Under the pieces are notes generated by a model that saw nothing but the letters and a program-made list of their open reading frames with translations, had not been told where the DNA came from and searched no databases. Below are positions 36,635 through 56,643 of a DNA stretch of 64,000 bases, piece by piece. A program made the position numbers and the translations under genes. Origin of the DNA: CAVVYA01 sp963752345 (GTDB taxonomy: Bacteria; Pseudomonadota; Alphaproteobacteria; SMXQ01); NCBI GenBank assembly GCA_963752345.1, contig CAVVYA010000002.1, forward strand, positions 62,001-126,000, written 5' to 3'. The first letter of the stretch is position 1, and the number at the start of each line of letters is the position of its first letter.

Positions 36635-36710
36635 AGGAGTGTAGCTCAACTGGTAGAGCACCGGTCTCCAAAACCGGGGGTTGGGGGTTCGATCCCCTCC
36701 ACTCCTGCCA
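36635..36710 (+). tRNA. tRNA-Trp (anticodon CCA)
   Basis: A 76-nt cloverleaf. The acceptor AGGAGTG pairs with CACTCCT, the anticodon loop is CTCCAAA, the T-arm is GGGGGTTCGATCCCCTC, and the 3' end is GCCA with CCA encoded. It lies just before secE, as in most proteobacteria. Confidence 0.95.
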
Positions 36711-36832
36711 TCGCCCCGTCACTCGACTGGCAGGCGAGGCGGGGGCGCATGAGACGGCGATCGCATGAGACTGTGTTGATGAGTGGGCGGTAGTTACGGA
36801 CGATGAGCGGCGCAGGAAAGCAAAGTTAGAGC

Positions 36833-37030
36833 ATGGCGAAGACGTCACCCTTTGAGTTCATCCACCAGGTTCGCCAGGAAGTCGCGAAAGTGACCTGGCC
36901 GAGTTGCAAGGAAACCCTCATCAGCACCGGCATGGTGTTCGTGATGGTGTTTCTTGCCGCCGTGTTTTTCTTTGTGCTCGATCAAGTGCTGCACTATATC
37001 GTGCGTCTGATCATGGGCCTTGGAGCTTAA
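36833..37030 (+). CDS. secE: Preprotein translocase subunit SecE
   Basis: Small essential SecYEG subunit, 65 residues, the short single-helix form. The conserved amphipathic helix 'FIHQVRQEVAKVTWPSCKET' (residues 8-27) precedes one membrane segment around 'MVFVMVFLAAVFFFVLDQV'. It starts 122 nt after tRNA-Trp and ends 4 nt before nusG, so the secE-nusG pair is translated together. Its partner secY is at the other end of the cluster (63148 onward). Confidence 0.95.
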   Translation: MAKTSPFEFIHQVRQEVAKVTWPSCKETLISTGMVFVMVFLAAVFFFVLDQVLHYIVRLIMGLGA

Positions 37031-37034
37031 TCCC

Positions 37035-37565
37035 ATGACCAAGCATTGGTACGTCATCCACGTCTACTCCGGCTTCGAGAAGAAGGTCGCCGAATTGATT
37101 CGCGAGCAGGCAGGCCAAAAGGGCATGGCCGACAAGTTCGACGAGGTTCTCGTGCCCGTCGAGGAAGTGGTGGAAGTGCGGCGCGGCGCCAAGGTCTCGG
37201 CCGAGCGCAAGTTCTTCCCGGGCTACGTGCTGGCCAAGATGGAAATGACCGACGAGAGCTGGCACCTGGTCAAGAACACGCCGAAGGTCACCGGGTTTCT
37301 CGGCGGCCGCGGCAAGCCGTCGCCGGTCACCGAGGCGGAAGTGCAGCGCATCCTGCGCCAGGTCCAGGAAGGCATCGAGCGGCCGAAGCCGTCGATCACC
37401 TTCGAGATCGGCGAGCAGGTGCGGGTCAGCGACGGGCCGTTCCAGTCGTTCAATGGCTACGTGGAGGAAGTGGACGAAGAGCGGGCGCGCCTGAAAGTGG
37501 CAGTGTCGATCTTTGGCCGCTCGACTCCGGTGGAGCTCGAGTATTCCCAGGTGGAAAAGCTTTAA
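37035..37565 (+). CDS. nusG: Transcription termination/antitermination protein NusG
   Basis: RNA polymerase accessory factor, 176 residues. The NGN domain begins 'KHWYVIHVYSGFEKKVAELI' and includes 'RKFFPGYVLAKMEM'. The KOW domain is 'GEQVRVSDGPFQSFNGYVEE' with 'ARLKVAVSIFGR'. The start at 37035 matches the standard N-terminus; an in-frame ATG five codons earlier overlaps secE. A 160-nt gap with no gene precedes rplK and probably contains a promoter for the L11 operon. Confidence 0.96.
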   Translation: MTKHWYVIHVYSGFEKKVAELIREQAGQKGMADKFDEVLVPVEEVVEVRRGAKVSAERKFFPGYVLAKMEMTDESWHLVKNTPKVTGFLGGRGKPSPVTEAEVQRILRQVQEGIERPKPSITFEIGEQVRVSDGPFQSFNGYVEEVDEERARLKVAVSIFGRSTPVELEYSQVEKL

Positions 37566-37725
37566 GCCTCGGCATCGGCCGGGCTTCGTGGATTTCGTTC
37601 AATCTGACCGTCGCGTTTCGTTTCGCGTCGCATGACGCGTTTTCGGGGCCGTTGCCCCACCCGTGCGGGAGGCCTTCTCCTTAAGACCATGGGGAGCCGC
37701 ACCGCGCAACTCGTTGAGGAGTGTT

Positions 37726-38154
37726 ATGGCGAAGAAAGTCACTGGCTACATCAAGCTGCAGGTGCCGGCAGGCAAGGCGAATCCGTCGCCGCCGATCGGT
37801 CCCGCCCTGGGCCAGCAGGGCGTCAACATCATGGAGTTCTGCAAGGCCTTCAATGCTCAGACGCAGAGCCTGGAGCCGGGCATGCCGCTTCCGGTGGTGA
37901 TCACGGTCTACCAGGACCGCAGCTTTACGTTCATCACCAAGACGCCGCCCGCTTCCTACTTCCTGAAGCAGGCCGCGAAGCTGACCTCGGCCTCGAAGAA
38001 TCCCGGTAAGGACTTCGTCGGCAAGGTGACCATGTCGCAGGTGCGTGAGATCGCCAAGAAGAAGATGGTCGATCTCAATGCCAACGACGAGGACGCCGCG
38101 ATGAAGATGATTGTCGGATCCGCCCGGTCCATGGGCATCGAGGTTACGGAGTAA
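37726..38154 (+). CDS. rplK: 50S ribosomal protein L11
   Basis: Part of the GTPase-associated centre, 142 residues. The ATG at 37726 has GAGGAG upstream, and an earlier in-frame start is rejected. The N-terminal proline-rich motif 'VPAGKANPSPPIGPALGQQG' and the rRNA-binding C-terminal segment 'KKMVDLNANDEDAAMKMIVG' are typical. It lies 5 nt before rplA. In E. coli L1 represses this pair by binding the leader; a comparable leader site was not identified by eye. Confidence 0.97.
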   Translation: MAKKVTGYIKLQVPAGKANPSPPIGPALGQQGVNIMEFCKAFNAQTQSLEPGMPLPVVITVYQDRSFTFITKTPPASYFLKQAAKLTSASKNPGKDFVGKVTMSQVREIAKKKMVDLNANDEDAAMKMIVGSARSMGIEVTE

Positions 38155-38159
38155 GCGTC

Positions 38160-38855
38160 ATGGCAAAAGCAGGAAAGCGCCTTCGTAAAGGCTACGAGAA
38201 CATCGACCGTGACGCCTTCTATCCGCTCACCGCTGCGGTGAAGATGGTCAAGGGCGCGCCCAAGGCGAAGTTCGACGAGACGATCGAGATTGCCATCAAC
38301 CTCGACGTCGATCCGCGTCACGCGGACCAGATGGTGCGCGGCGTGGTCAGCCTGCCCAACGGCACCGGCAAGACCGTCCGCGTCGCCGTGTTCGCCAAGG
38401 GCGACAAGGCCGAGGAAGCCAAGAAGGCCGGTGCCGACGTCGTCGGCGCCGAAGATCTGGCCGAGAAGGTCACCAAGGGCGAGATCGAATTCGATCGCGT
38501 CATCGCGACGCCCGACATGATGGGCGTGGTCGGCCGCCTCGGTAAGGTGCTCGGCCCGCGCGGCCTGATGCCCAACCCGAAGCTCGGCACCGTCACGGCG
38601 GACGTCGCCAAGGCGGTGAAAGAGGTGAAGGGCGGCCAGGTCGAATTCCGCGCCGAGAAAACCGGCATCGTGCATGCCGGCGTCGGCAAGGCGAGTTTCT
38701 CGGAGGATCAGATCGCCGAGAACGTGCGCGCCTTCTTCGACGCCATCATCAAGGCCAAGCCCGCCGGTGCGAAGGGCACCTTCGTGAAGAAGGTGAGCAT
38801 CAGCTCGACCATGGGGCCGGGCGTGAAGTTGGAAGTTTCGAGCCTGGCGCATTGA
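38160..38855 (+). CDS. rplA: 50S ribosomal protein L1
   Basis: L1-stalk protein and probable autorepressor of the rplKA transcript, 231 residues. It begins 'AKAGKRLRKGYENIDRDAFY' and contains 'FDETIEIAINLDVDPRHADQ' and 'RGLMPNPKLGTVTADVAKAV', the L1 signature. Length and ends are standard. A 319-nt leader separates it from rplJ. Confidence 0.97.
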   Translation: MAKAGKRLRKGYENIDRDAFYPLTAAVKMVKGAPKAKFDETIEIAINLDVDPRHADQMVRGVVSLPNGTGKTVRVAVFAKGDKAEEAKKAGADVVGAEDLAEKVTKGEIEFDRVIATPDMMGVVGRLGKVLGPRGLMPNPKLGTVTADVAKAVKEVKGGQVEFRAEKTGIVHAGVGKASFSEDQIAENVRAFFDAIIKAKPAGAKGTFVKKVSISSTMGPGVKLEVSSLAH

Positions 38856-39174
38856 GCGCCGGGTCGCAATGGTTCCGCTCAAGCGTGGTTCGCCAGGTTT
38901 GAGCGGTCAGTAGGATGGTCGCGCAAGCGGCCGTCCGCCTGTCCAAGACCGTGGGTGTGCGGTCCGGTTCGCCGGCCGCACTTAAGGGGGTAACCCGCCT
39001 GCGCAGACAGATCGAACCCATTCTCGGCGGGCATCCGCCGGTCGTGGGCTTGAACTTCTGGGACAGGGGAATGGACCCGCGGGGTCTTGTCCCGGGTCCT
39101 GTGCAACGGTGCTCCGCGCATCCGTCACCCAATTCGGGCGGCGGCGGTTCGGGGCCCAAGCATCGGAGACGATA
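38856..39174 (+). promoter_or_regulatory. rplJ (L10) leader region
   Basis: 319 nt between rplA and rplJ with no gene. It begins with a hairpin of 8 perfect pairs, CCGCTCAA / TTGAGCGG (38875-38882 and 38899-38906), and continues through GC-rich stems up to GGAGACGATA before the GTG start of rplJ. In many bacteria L10(L12) binds this leader to repress its own operon, and the position fits. The kink-turn itself was not confirmed. Confidence 0.5.
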
Positions 39175-39693
39175 GTGGACCGATCGCAAAAGAGCGCGCA
39201 GGTCTCCTCCCTTCACGAACGCTTCGCCGGGGCCACCCTCGTGGTGGTCACCCGTCAAAGCGGTCTTACCGTCGCGGAATTGACAGATCTGCGCCGCAAG
39301 ATGTTGAAGGCCGGAGCCGGCTACAAAGTGACGAAGAATTGGCTCGCCTGTCTCGCCCTTGAAGGTACGAAGTTTGCGGAACTGAAGCCGCTGTTCAAAG
39401 GCCCGACCGCCATCGCGCTGTCGACGGATCCTGTGGCAGCGGCGAAGGTGGCCGTCGAGTTCGCCAAGACCAACGAAAAGCTCGAGATCGTTGGCGGCGC
39501 GCTCAACGGACAGATGCTCGATGCCGCCGGCATCAAGTCTCTGGCCACCTTGCCCTCGCTGGATCAGCTCAGGGCAAAGTTTCTCGGCATGCTGCAGACG
39601 CCCGCGACTCGCATCGCTGGTGTGTTGCAGGCGCCGGCAGGCCAGTTGGCCCGCGTTCTTCGCGCCAAAGCAGACAAGGGTGAGGCAGCCTGA
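39175..39693 (+). CDS. rplJ: 50S ribosomal protein L10
   Basis: Stalk base protein that anchors L7/L12 dimers, 172 residues. A GTG start at 39175 with GGAGA upstream gives the usual N-terminus 'DRSQKSAQVSSLHERFAGA'. An ATG 22 codons earlier would add an abnormal extension. The rRNA-binding part shows 'GYKVTKNWLACLALEGTKF', and the C-terminal helix ends 'LARVLRAKADKGEAA'. It is followed 45 nt later by rplL. Confidence 0.95.
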   Translation: MDRSQKSAQVSSLHERFAGATLVVVTRQSGLTVAELTDLRRKMLKAGAGYKVTKNWLACLALEGTKFAELKPLFKGPTAIALSTDPVAAAKVAVEFAKTNEKLEIVGGALNGQMLDAAGIKSLATLPSLDQLRAKFLGMLQTPATRIAGVLQAPAGQLARVLRAKADKGEAA

Positions 39694-39738
39694 GTGGGCT
39701 GTCCCGAAAATCGAAGTTCAAGCCTTTAGGAGATAGAA

Positions 39739-40113
39739 ATGGCTGATTTACAGCGTCTTGTTGATGATCTTTCGAAACTGACCGTCATTGAGGCGGCGGA
39801 ACTGTCCAAGCTTCTCGAAGAGAAGTGGGGCGTGTCCGCTGCCGCGCCGGTCGCGGTCGCCGCCGCCGGTGGGGGCGCCGCTGCTCCCGCCGCCGAGGAG
39901 CAGACCGAGTTCAACGTGATCCTCGCCGCCGCCGGCGACAAGAAGATCAACGTGATCAAGGAAGTGCGTGCCATCACCGGTCTCGGCCTCAAGGAAGCCA
40001 AGGACCTGGTCGAGGGCGCGCCGAAGCCGGTCAAGGAAGGCGTCAACAAGGACGAAGCCGAGAAGATCAAAAAGGTGCTGGAGGAAGCCGGCGCCAAAGT
40101 CGAGATCAAGTAA
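39739..40113 (+). CDS. rplL: 50S ribosomal protein L7/L12
   Basis: Flexible stalk protein that recruits translation GTPases, 124 residues. The N-terminal dimerization domain runs to about residue 34, and an Ala/Gly/Pro hinge ('AAAGGGAAAPAAEEQ') follows. The C-terminal factor-binding domain shows 'KINVIKEVRAITGLGLKEAK' and 'LVEGAPKPVKEGVNKDEA'. GGAG lies 8 nt upstream. A stable hairpin in the following spacer may set the ratio of rplL to rpoB transcripts. Confidence 0.97.
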   Translation: MADLQRLVDDLSKLTVIEAAELSKLLEEKWGVSAAAPVAVAAAGGGAAAPAAEEQTEFNVILAAAGDKKINVIKEVRAITGLGLKEAKDLVEGAPKPVKEGVNKDEAEKIKKVLEEAGAKVEIK

Positions 40114-40130
40114 CACGGCTGCCGTTCGGC

Positions 40131-40162
40131 GGCGGGATGGCGGCATCGGCCGTCATCCCGCC
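40131..40162 (+). promoter_or_regulatory. rplL-rpoB attenuator-like hairpin
   Basis: GGCGGGATG pairs perfectly with CATCCCGCC across a 14-nt loop, starting 18 nt after the rplL stop. There is no T-run, so it is more likely an attenuator, pause or RNA-processing site than a terminator. E. coli has a functional attenuator at the same junction. The remaining spacer to 40402 has no gene. Confidence 0.55.
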
Positions 40163-40402
40163 CGCCTCTTCGAGCTTACGTCCGAGCCGGTCCCGGGCGG
40201 AATTCCGAAAGCGGAATTCGACATGGACGGACAATTTTTCGGCTTCGGTTTTCTCCGAGGCCAGTGCATGAGCCGCGGACATCCGCGGTGGCGGGCCAGC
40301 CCGCCCGGATTTGCGGAACGTGTCGTTCCGCAGGCCGGCGCGAAAGCGCATTGAGACGAATTGCCATGGGGGCCGTGTCCCCCGAGCGCATGAGGAGCAG
40401 TA

Positions 40403-44575
<4,173 letters not shown>

Positions 44576-44583
44576 GGATCGGA

Positions 44584-44683
44584 ACGCGGCGGAAGATACT
44601 TCCGCCGCGTCTCGCCCGGTTGGCGCCGGGCTGATCTTCCTCCCGGCTGCGCCGGGTATCGATATCTCGTCCGGCGTGGCCGG
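44584..44683 (+). promoter_or_regulatory. Array of four hairpins in the rpoB-rpoC spacer
   Basis: Four stems follow one another. ACGCGGCGGAAG-ATA-CTTCCGCCGCGT is 12 perfect pairs (44584-44610). GCCCGG/CCGGGC has a 6-nt loop (44614-44631). CCCGGC-TGC-GCCGGG spans 44642-44656. CCGGC-GTG-GCCGG spans 44671-44683. None is followed by a T-run. The rpoC ribosome site GAGGAGAGAG follows at 44694-44703. Confidence 0.75.
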
Positions 44684-44706
44684 GCATGGGATTGAGGAGA
44701 GAGTTG

Positions 44707-48882
<4,176 letters not shown>

Positions 48883-48898
48883 GCGGCGATTCGTTCAG

Positions 48899-48930
48899 CG
48901 CCGGCCCGGTCGTTCTGCGCCGGGCCGGCG
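48899..48930 (+). terminator. GC-rich hairpin after rpoC
   Basis: CGCCGGCCCGG pairs with CCGGGCCGGCG over 11 perfect bases with a 10-nt loop, 16 nt after the rpoC stop. There is no T-run, so it is either an intrinsic terminator of the U-poor kind or a 3' stabilising element. Confidence 0.6.
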
Positions 48931-48989
48931 TGTCGCCCTCCAGCCCATCGGAAATCGCCATAAACCCGCGATTTGGCATGGCTTTCCGC

Positions 48990-49018
48990 TTGACGGGGTA
49001 GGGTCGCGTTAATAGTAT
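48990..49018 (+). promoter_or_regulatory. Sigma-70-type promoter of the rpsL-rpsG-fusA-tuf operon
   Basis: TTGACG at 48990-48995 and TAGTAT at 49013-49018 with a 17-nt spacer, in the only AT-containing part of the 340-nt gap after rpoC. A leader of about 200 nt with GC-rich stems follows before rpsL; no gene was seen in it. Confidence 0.6.
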
Positions 49019-49222
49019 GCGGCCCTCTTTCGGGCCTGGTGGTAGGCGAACAGCCTAGACGCAGGCCCACGAAAACCTAAGCGAAAGCTTACAGAAGCCC
49101 ACCCCGGCATGGTCCGGGTAGGCTGACCGAAATGCTCGCAGGCGAGGGGCCTTGGCCCGCTCGCCACTGTTGCTTTATGCACGAGCCATCGATCAGCGGG
49201 CATGGAAGATGAAGGACGTTTG

Positions 49223-49594
49223 ATGCCGACGATCAATCAGCTGATCCGCAAGCCGCGGGCGAAAGTGGGTAGCCGCAACAAGGTGCCGGCCCTGCAGGCC
49301 TGCCCGCAGAAGCGCGGCGTTTGCACGCGCGTCTACACGACGACGCCGAAGAAGCCGAACTCGGCGCTCCGCAAGGTCGCCCGCGTGCGTCTTACCAACG
49401 GCTTCGAAGTGACGAGCTACATCCCGGGCGAAGGCCATAACCTGCAAGAACACTCGGTGGTCATGATCCGCGGCGGTCGCGTGAAGGACTTGCCCGGCGT
49501 GCGCTATCACATCATCCGCGGCACGCTGGATACCCAGGGCATCGCCGCTCGCCGCCAGCGCCGTTCGAAATACGGCGCCAAGCGTCCGAAGTAA
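49223..49594 (+). CDS. rpsL: 30S ribosomal protein S12
   Basis: Decoding-centre protein, 123 residues. The start at 49223 gives 'MPTINQLIRKPRAKV', the standard N-terminus. The streptomycin-related loops are 'TTPKKPNSALRK' and 'GGRVKDLPGVRYHIIRG', both with the sensitive-type Lys. It is first in the str operon; rpsG follows after 12 nt. Confidence 0.97.
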   Translation: MPTINQLIRKPRAKVGSRNKVPALQACPQKRGVCTRVYTTTPKKPNSALRKVARVRLTNGFEVTSYIPGEGHNLQEHSVVMIRGGRVKDLPGVRYHIIRGTLDTQGIAARRQRRSKYGAKRPK

Positions 49595-49606
49595 GGGGAA
49601 GATCCA

Positions 49607-50077
49607 ATGTCCCGCCGCCATTCCGCCGAGAAGCGCGAAGTTCTGCCCGACGCCAAGTTCGGCGACATCGTGCTCACCAAGTTCATGAATTCGCTGATGT
49701 ACGACGGCAAGAAGTCGGCCGCCGAAAAGATCGTCTACGGCGCGCTCGAGAGCATCGAGAAGAAGACCAAGGGCGATCCGATCAAGGTGTTCCGCGACGC
49801 GCTGGACAATGTGAAGCCGGCCATCGAAGTGCGCTCGCGCCGGGTCGGCGGCGCCACCTATCAGGTGCCCGTCGAGGTTCGTCCGGACCGCCGCCAGGCG
49901 CTCGCCATCCGTTGGATCATCGAGCACGCCCGCGGGCGTTCGGAAAAGACCATGCAGGACCGGCTGTCGGCCGAGCTGCTCGACGCCGCCAACAATCGCG
50001 GCGCCGCGGTCAAGAAACGCGAAGACACGCATCGCATGGCGGAGGCCAATAAGGCCTTCTCCCATTATCGCTGGTAA
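49607..50077 (+). CDS. rpsG: 30S ribosomal protein S7
   Basis: Primary 16S rRNA-binding protein of the 30S head, 156 residues, the usual length. It begins 'MSRRHSAEKREVLPDAKFGD', contains 'VEVRPDRRQALAIRWIIEHA' and ends 'AEANKAFSHYRW'. In E. coli S7 represses the str operon. The spacing to fusA is 18 nt. Confidence 0.97.
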   Translation: MSRRHSAEKREVLPDAKFGDIVLTKFMNSLMYDGKKSAAEKIVYGALESIEKKTKGDPIKVFRDALDNVKPAIEVRSRRVGGATYQVPVEVRPDRRQALAIRWIIEHARGRSEKTMQDRLSAELLDAANNRGAAVKKREDTHRMAEANKAFSHYRW

Positions 50078-50095
50078 AGACAAGGTCCCGACGTT

Positions 50096-52171
<2,076 letters not shown>

Positions 52172-52203
52172 GCCCGTAGCGTCTAAGGATAAGAGGAAAG
52201 AAA

Positions 52204-53397
<1,194 letters not shown>

Positions 53398-53452
53398 TTG
53401 GAAAAGAGTCGATTGGCCCCGCTTCGGCGGGGTCAATAGCGGAGATCGGGAT

Positions 53453-53761
<309 letters not shown>

Positions 53762-53795
53762 TCGGTTTGGACGAGACCGCAGTTAGGAACGTGCC

Positions 53796-54554
53796 ATGAG
53801 AACCGGAGTGATTGCGCAGAAAGTGGGAATGATGCGCGTCTTCGCTGAAGACGGCGCCGACATCCCCGTGACTGTGCTGAAGATGGACAATTGCCAGGTC
53901 GTCGGCGTCAAAACCGCCGAGAAGGACGGCTATACCGCGCTGCAGCTCGGCGTCGGCAAGGCGAAGGTGAAGAACGTCACCAAGGGCGTGCGCGGCCACT
54001 ACGCCAAGGCCAAGATCGAGCCGAAGGCCAAGTTGGTCGAGTTCCGCGTCAGCGACGACGCCGTGCTCGATGTCGGCGCCGAGATCGTCGCCAGCCACTT
54101 CGTGGCCGGGCAGAAGGTCGACGTGATCGGCACCAGCAAGGGCAAGGGTTTTGCCGGCGTCATGAAGCGCCACAATTTCCGCGGCCTGGAAGCCACCCAC
54201 GGCGTGTCGGTCTCGCACCGCAGCCACGGTTCGACCGGTCAGCGCCAGGATCCCGGCAAAGTGTTCAAGGGCAAGAAGATGGCCGGCCATCTCGGCCAGG
54301 ACCGCGTCACCACCCAGAACGTCCAGATCGTGTCGACCGACATCGAGCGCGGGCTGATTTTCATCCGCGGCGCGGTGCCGGGCGCCAATGGCTCTTACGT
54401 GCTCGTCTCGGACGCCGTGAAGAAAGCGGCGCCGAAGGATCTGCCGTTCCCGGCCGCGCTGCGCAGCGCCGCCGTGGCAGCCGAACCCGCCCCAGAAGCT
54501 CCAGTTGGCGACGCGCCCGCTGGCGAACAGCCAGCCGGCGAGCAGAAGGAGTAA
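53796..54554 (+). CDS. rplC: 50S ribosomal protein L3
   Basis: Early-assembly 23S-binding protein, 252 residues, at the long end for L3. It begins 'MRTGVIAQKVGMMRVFAEDG' and carries 'KGKGFAGVMKRHNFRGLEAT' and 'SHRSHGSTGQRQDPGKVFKG'. The extra length is an Ala/Pro/Glu-rich C-terminal tail of about 30 residues ('EPAPEAPVGDAPAGEQ'). rplD starts 6 nt later. Confidence 0.96.
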   Translation: MRTGVIAQKVGMMRVFAEDGADIPVTVLKMDNCQVVGVKTAEKDGYTALQLGVGKAKVKNVTKGVRGHYAKAKIEPKAKLVEFRVSDDAVLDVGAEIVASHFVAGQKVDVIGTSKGKGFAGVMKRHNFRGLEATHGVSVSHRSHGSTGQRQDPGKVFKGKKMAGHLGQDRVTTQNVQIVSTDIERGLIFIRGAVPGANGSYVLVSDAVKKAAPKDLPFPAALRSAAVAAEPAPEAPVGDAPAGEQPAGEQKE

Positions 54555-54560
54555 GCGGCG

Positions 54561-55182
54561 ATGAAGCTCAACGTCGTCAATTTCAAGAACGAGAACGTCG
54601 GCTCGATCGACGTCGCCGACGCTGTGTTCGGCGCGCCGCAGCGCAAGGACATCCTGGCTCGCGTGGTTCACTGGCAGTTGGCCAAGCGCCGCGCCGGCAC
54701 CCACAAGACCAAGGGTATCAGCGATATTCAGGGCACGACCAAGAAGCCGTTCCCGCAGAAGGGCGGCGGCCGCGCCCGCCAGGGCTCGCTGCGCTCGCCG
54801 CAGTTCCGCGGCGGCGCCGTGATTTTCGGCCCGGTCGTGCGCGACCACGGCTATTCGCTGCCCAAGAAGGTGCGCCGCCTGGCGCTGCGCACCGCGCTGT
54901 CGGCCAAGCAGGCCGAAGGCAAGCTGATCATCGTCGACGACACGAAGAGCGCCGGCGCCAAGACATCGGCCTTCGCTCGTGAACCTGCGCGACAACGGCT
55001 GGTCGTCGGTCCTCATCGTCGACGGCGCCGAGCCGAACGGCGATCTCATCCGCGTCGCGGCGAACATCCCGCATGTGGATGTGCTGCCGAGCCAGGGCGC
55101 CAATGTTTACGACATTCTCCGCCGCGACGTTCTGGTCCTGACCAAGAGCGCGGTCGAGCAGCTGGAGGCCCGCCTGAAATGA
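54561..55182 (+). CDS. rplD: 50S ribosomal protein L4, frameshifted near 54978
   Basis: Essential tunnel-wall protein and, in E. coli, autogenous regulator of the S10 operon. The N-terminal two thirds are normal: 'VLARVVHWQLAKRRAGTHKT'-like sequence (here 'ILARVVHWQLAKRRAGTHKT'), then 'GGGRARQGSLRSPQFRGGA'. At 54978 an extra C moves the frame; the family sequence continues in the +1 frame as 'VNLRDNGWSSVLIVDG' to 'TKSAVEQLEARLK' and a TGA at 55180-55182. The corrected join is 'KTSAFAVNLRDNGW' and the length 206 aa, standard. As written, the frame runs on through rplW to 55502. L4 cannot be lost, so this is almost certainly a sequence error. Confidence 0.93.
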
Positions 55183-55502
55183 GCCGTCTGAGCGCAAAGC
55201 AAGTGAAGGTCGGCGAGGGCCGCAAATTCGATCTCGTGCTCACCCCGGTGATCACCGAGAAGGCGACCCAGGGTTCCGAGCATAACCAGGTCACGTTCCG
55301 CGTGCCGCTCCAGGCTTCCAAGCCGGAGATCAAGGCCGCGGTCGAGAGCCTGTTCAAGGTCAAGGTGACGGCGGTCAACACCCTGCGTCAGCAGGGCAAG
55401 GTGAAGCTGTTCCGCGGCCGTCCCGGCAAGCGGTCCGACACCAAGAAAGCCATCGTCACCCTGGCGGACGGCAACACCATCGACGTGACGTCGAAAGTCT
55501 GA
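55179..55502 (+). CDS. rplW: 50S ribosomal protein L23
   Basis: Exit-tunnel protein that docks trigger factor and SRP, 107 residues. The ATG at 55179 overlaps the true rplD stop (ATGA), with GGAGG upstream inside rplD. It contains 'LTPVITEKATQGSEHNQVTF' and 'VKVTAVNTLRQQGKVKLFRG'. Because the frameshifted rplD reading runs through it in the same frame, automated calls may fuse the two; they are separate genes. Confidence 0.94.
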   Translation: MSRLSAKQVKVGEGRKFDLVLTPVITEKATQGSEHNQVTFRVPLQASKPEIKAAVESLFKVKVTAVNTLRQQGKVKLFRGRPGKRSDTKKAIVTLADGNTIDVTSKV

Positions 55503-55519
55503 GCGGAAGAACAACGGTC

Positions 55520-56347
55520 ATGGCTCTGAAAACATACAAACCGTCCACGCCGTCCCAGCGCGAACTCGTGCTGGTGGATCGCTCGGCGCTCTGGAAAGGC
55601 AAGCCCGTCAAGGCGCTGACCGAGGGCGTGCGCTCCAAGGGCGGCCGCAACAACACCGGCCGCATCACCGTGCGCCATCAGGGCGGCGGTCATAAGCGGC
55701 GCTATCGCATGATCGACTTCAAGCGTCGCAAGTTCGACGTGACGGCCACCGTGGAGCGTCTGGAATACGATCCCAACCGCACCGCGTTCATCGCCCTCGT
55801 GCGCTACGAGGACGGCGAGCAGGCCTACATCCTGGCACCGCAGCGCCTGAGCGCCGGCGCCAAGGTGGTTTCCGGCGAGAAGGTCGATATCCAGCCGGGC
55901 AATGCAATGCCGCTCAAGTCGATCCCGGTCGGCACCATCGTGCACAACGTGGAGATGAAGGTCGGCAAGGGTGGCCAGTTGGCCCGTTCCGCCGGCACCT
56001 ATGCCCAGCTCATCGGCCGCGACACCGGCAACGCGCAGCTCCGCCTGTCGTCCGGCGAGGTCCGCCTGGTCTCCGAGCTGTGCATGGCGACCATCGGCGC
56101 GGTGTCCAACCCGGATCAGCAGAACATCAACATCGGCAAGGCCGGCCGCAAGCGCTGGATGGGCGTCCGCCCGAGCGTGCGCGGCGTCGCCATGAACCCC
56201 GTCGATCACCCGCATGGTGGTGGCGAAGGCCGGACGTCCGGCGGCCGCCATCCGGTCACCCCTTGGGGCAAGCCCACCAAGGGCGCGCGCACCCGTAAAA
56301 AGAAGCCGTCGGATGCGATGATCATCCGCCGCCGCTATCAGAAGTAG
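55520..56347 (+). CDS. rplB: 50S ribosomal protein L2
   Basis: Peptidyl-transferase-centre protein, 275 residues. It begins 'MALKTYKPSTPSQRELVLVD', contains 'KGGRNNTGRITVRHQGGGHK', and carries the C-terminal signature 'MNPVDHPHGGGEGRTSGGRH' including the conserved His. It starts 17 nt after rplW. Confidence 0.97.
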   Translation: MALKTYKPSTPSQRELVLVDRSALWKGKPVKALTEGVRSKGGRNNTGRITVRHQGGGHKRRYRMIDFKRRKFDVTATVERLEYDPNRTAFIALVRYEDGEQAYILAPQRLSAGAKVVSGEKVDIQPGNAMPLKSIPVGTIVHNVEMKVGKGGQLARSAGTYAQLIGRDTGNAQLRLSSGEVRLVSELCMATIGAVSNPDQQNINIGKAGRKRWMGVRPSVRGVAMNPVDHPHGGGEGRTSGGRHPVTPWGKPTKGARTRKKKPSDAMIIRRRYQK

Positions 56348-56359
56348 AGGAGAACGGTC

Positions 56360-56638
56360 TTGGCACGTTCCGTATGGAAGGGACCATTTATTGACGGTTA
56401 CCTCCTCAAAAAGGCGGAAGATACCCGCGCTTCGGGCCGCAATCAGGTCATCCGCACCTGGTCGCGTCGCTCGACGGTTCTCCCGCAGTTTGTTGGACTG
56501 ACCTTCGGCATCCACAACGGGCACAAGTTCCTGCCGGTGCTGGTCACGGAAAACATGGTTGGGCACAAGTTCGGCGAGTTCGCGCCGACCCGCACCTTCC
56601 ATGGCCATTCCGCCGACAAGAAGGCGAAGAAGGCTTAA
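56360..56638 (+). CDS. rpsS: 30S ribosomal protein S19
   Basis: Head protein that contacts S13, 92 residues. It uses a TTG start at 56360, preceded by GAGGAGAA; the sequence 'ARSVWKGPFIDGYLLKKAED' begins exactly there and no ATG fits. It carries 'RTWSRRSTVLPQFVGLTFGI' and 'HKFGEFAPTRTFHGHSADKK'. Confidence 0.96.
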   Translation: MARSVWKGPFIDGYLLKKAEDTRASGRNQVIRTWSRRSTVLPQFVGLTFGIHNGHKFLPVLVTENMVGHKFGEFAPTRTFHGHSADKKAKKA

Positions 56639-56643
56639 AGACG

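Noticed and set aside
54561..55502. A 313-residue L4-L23 fusion protein
   Set aside because: The middle is frameshifted nonsense. The true L4 end and the ATGA-coupled L23 start are both visible, so this is an insertion artefact, not a gene fusion.
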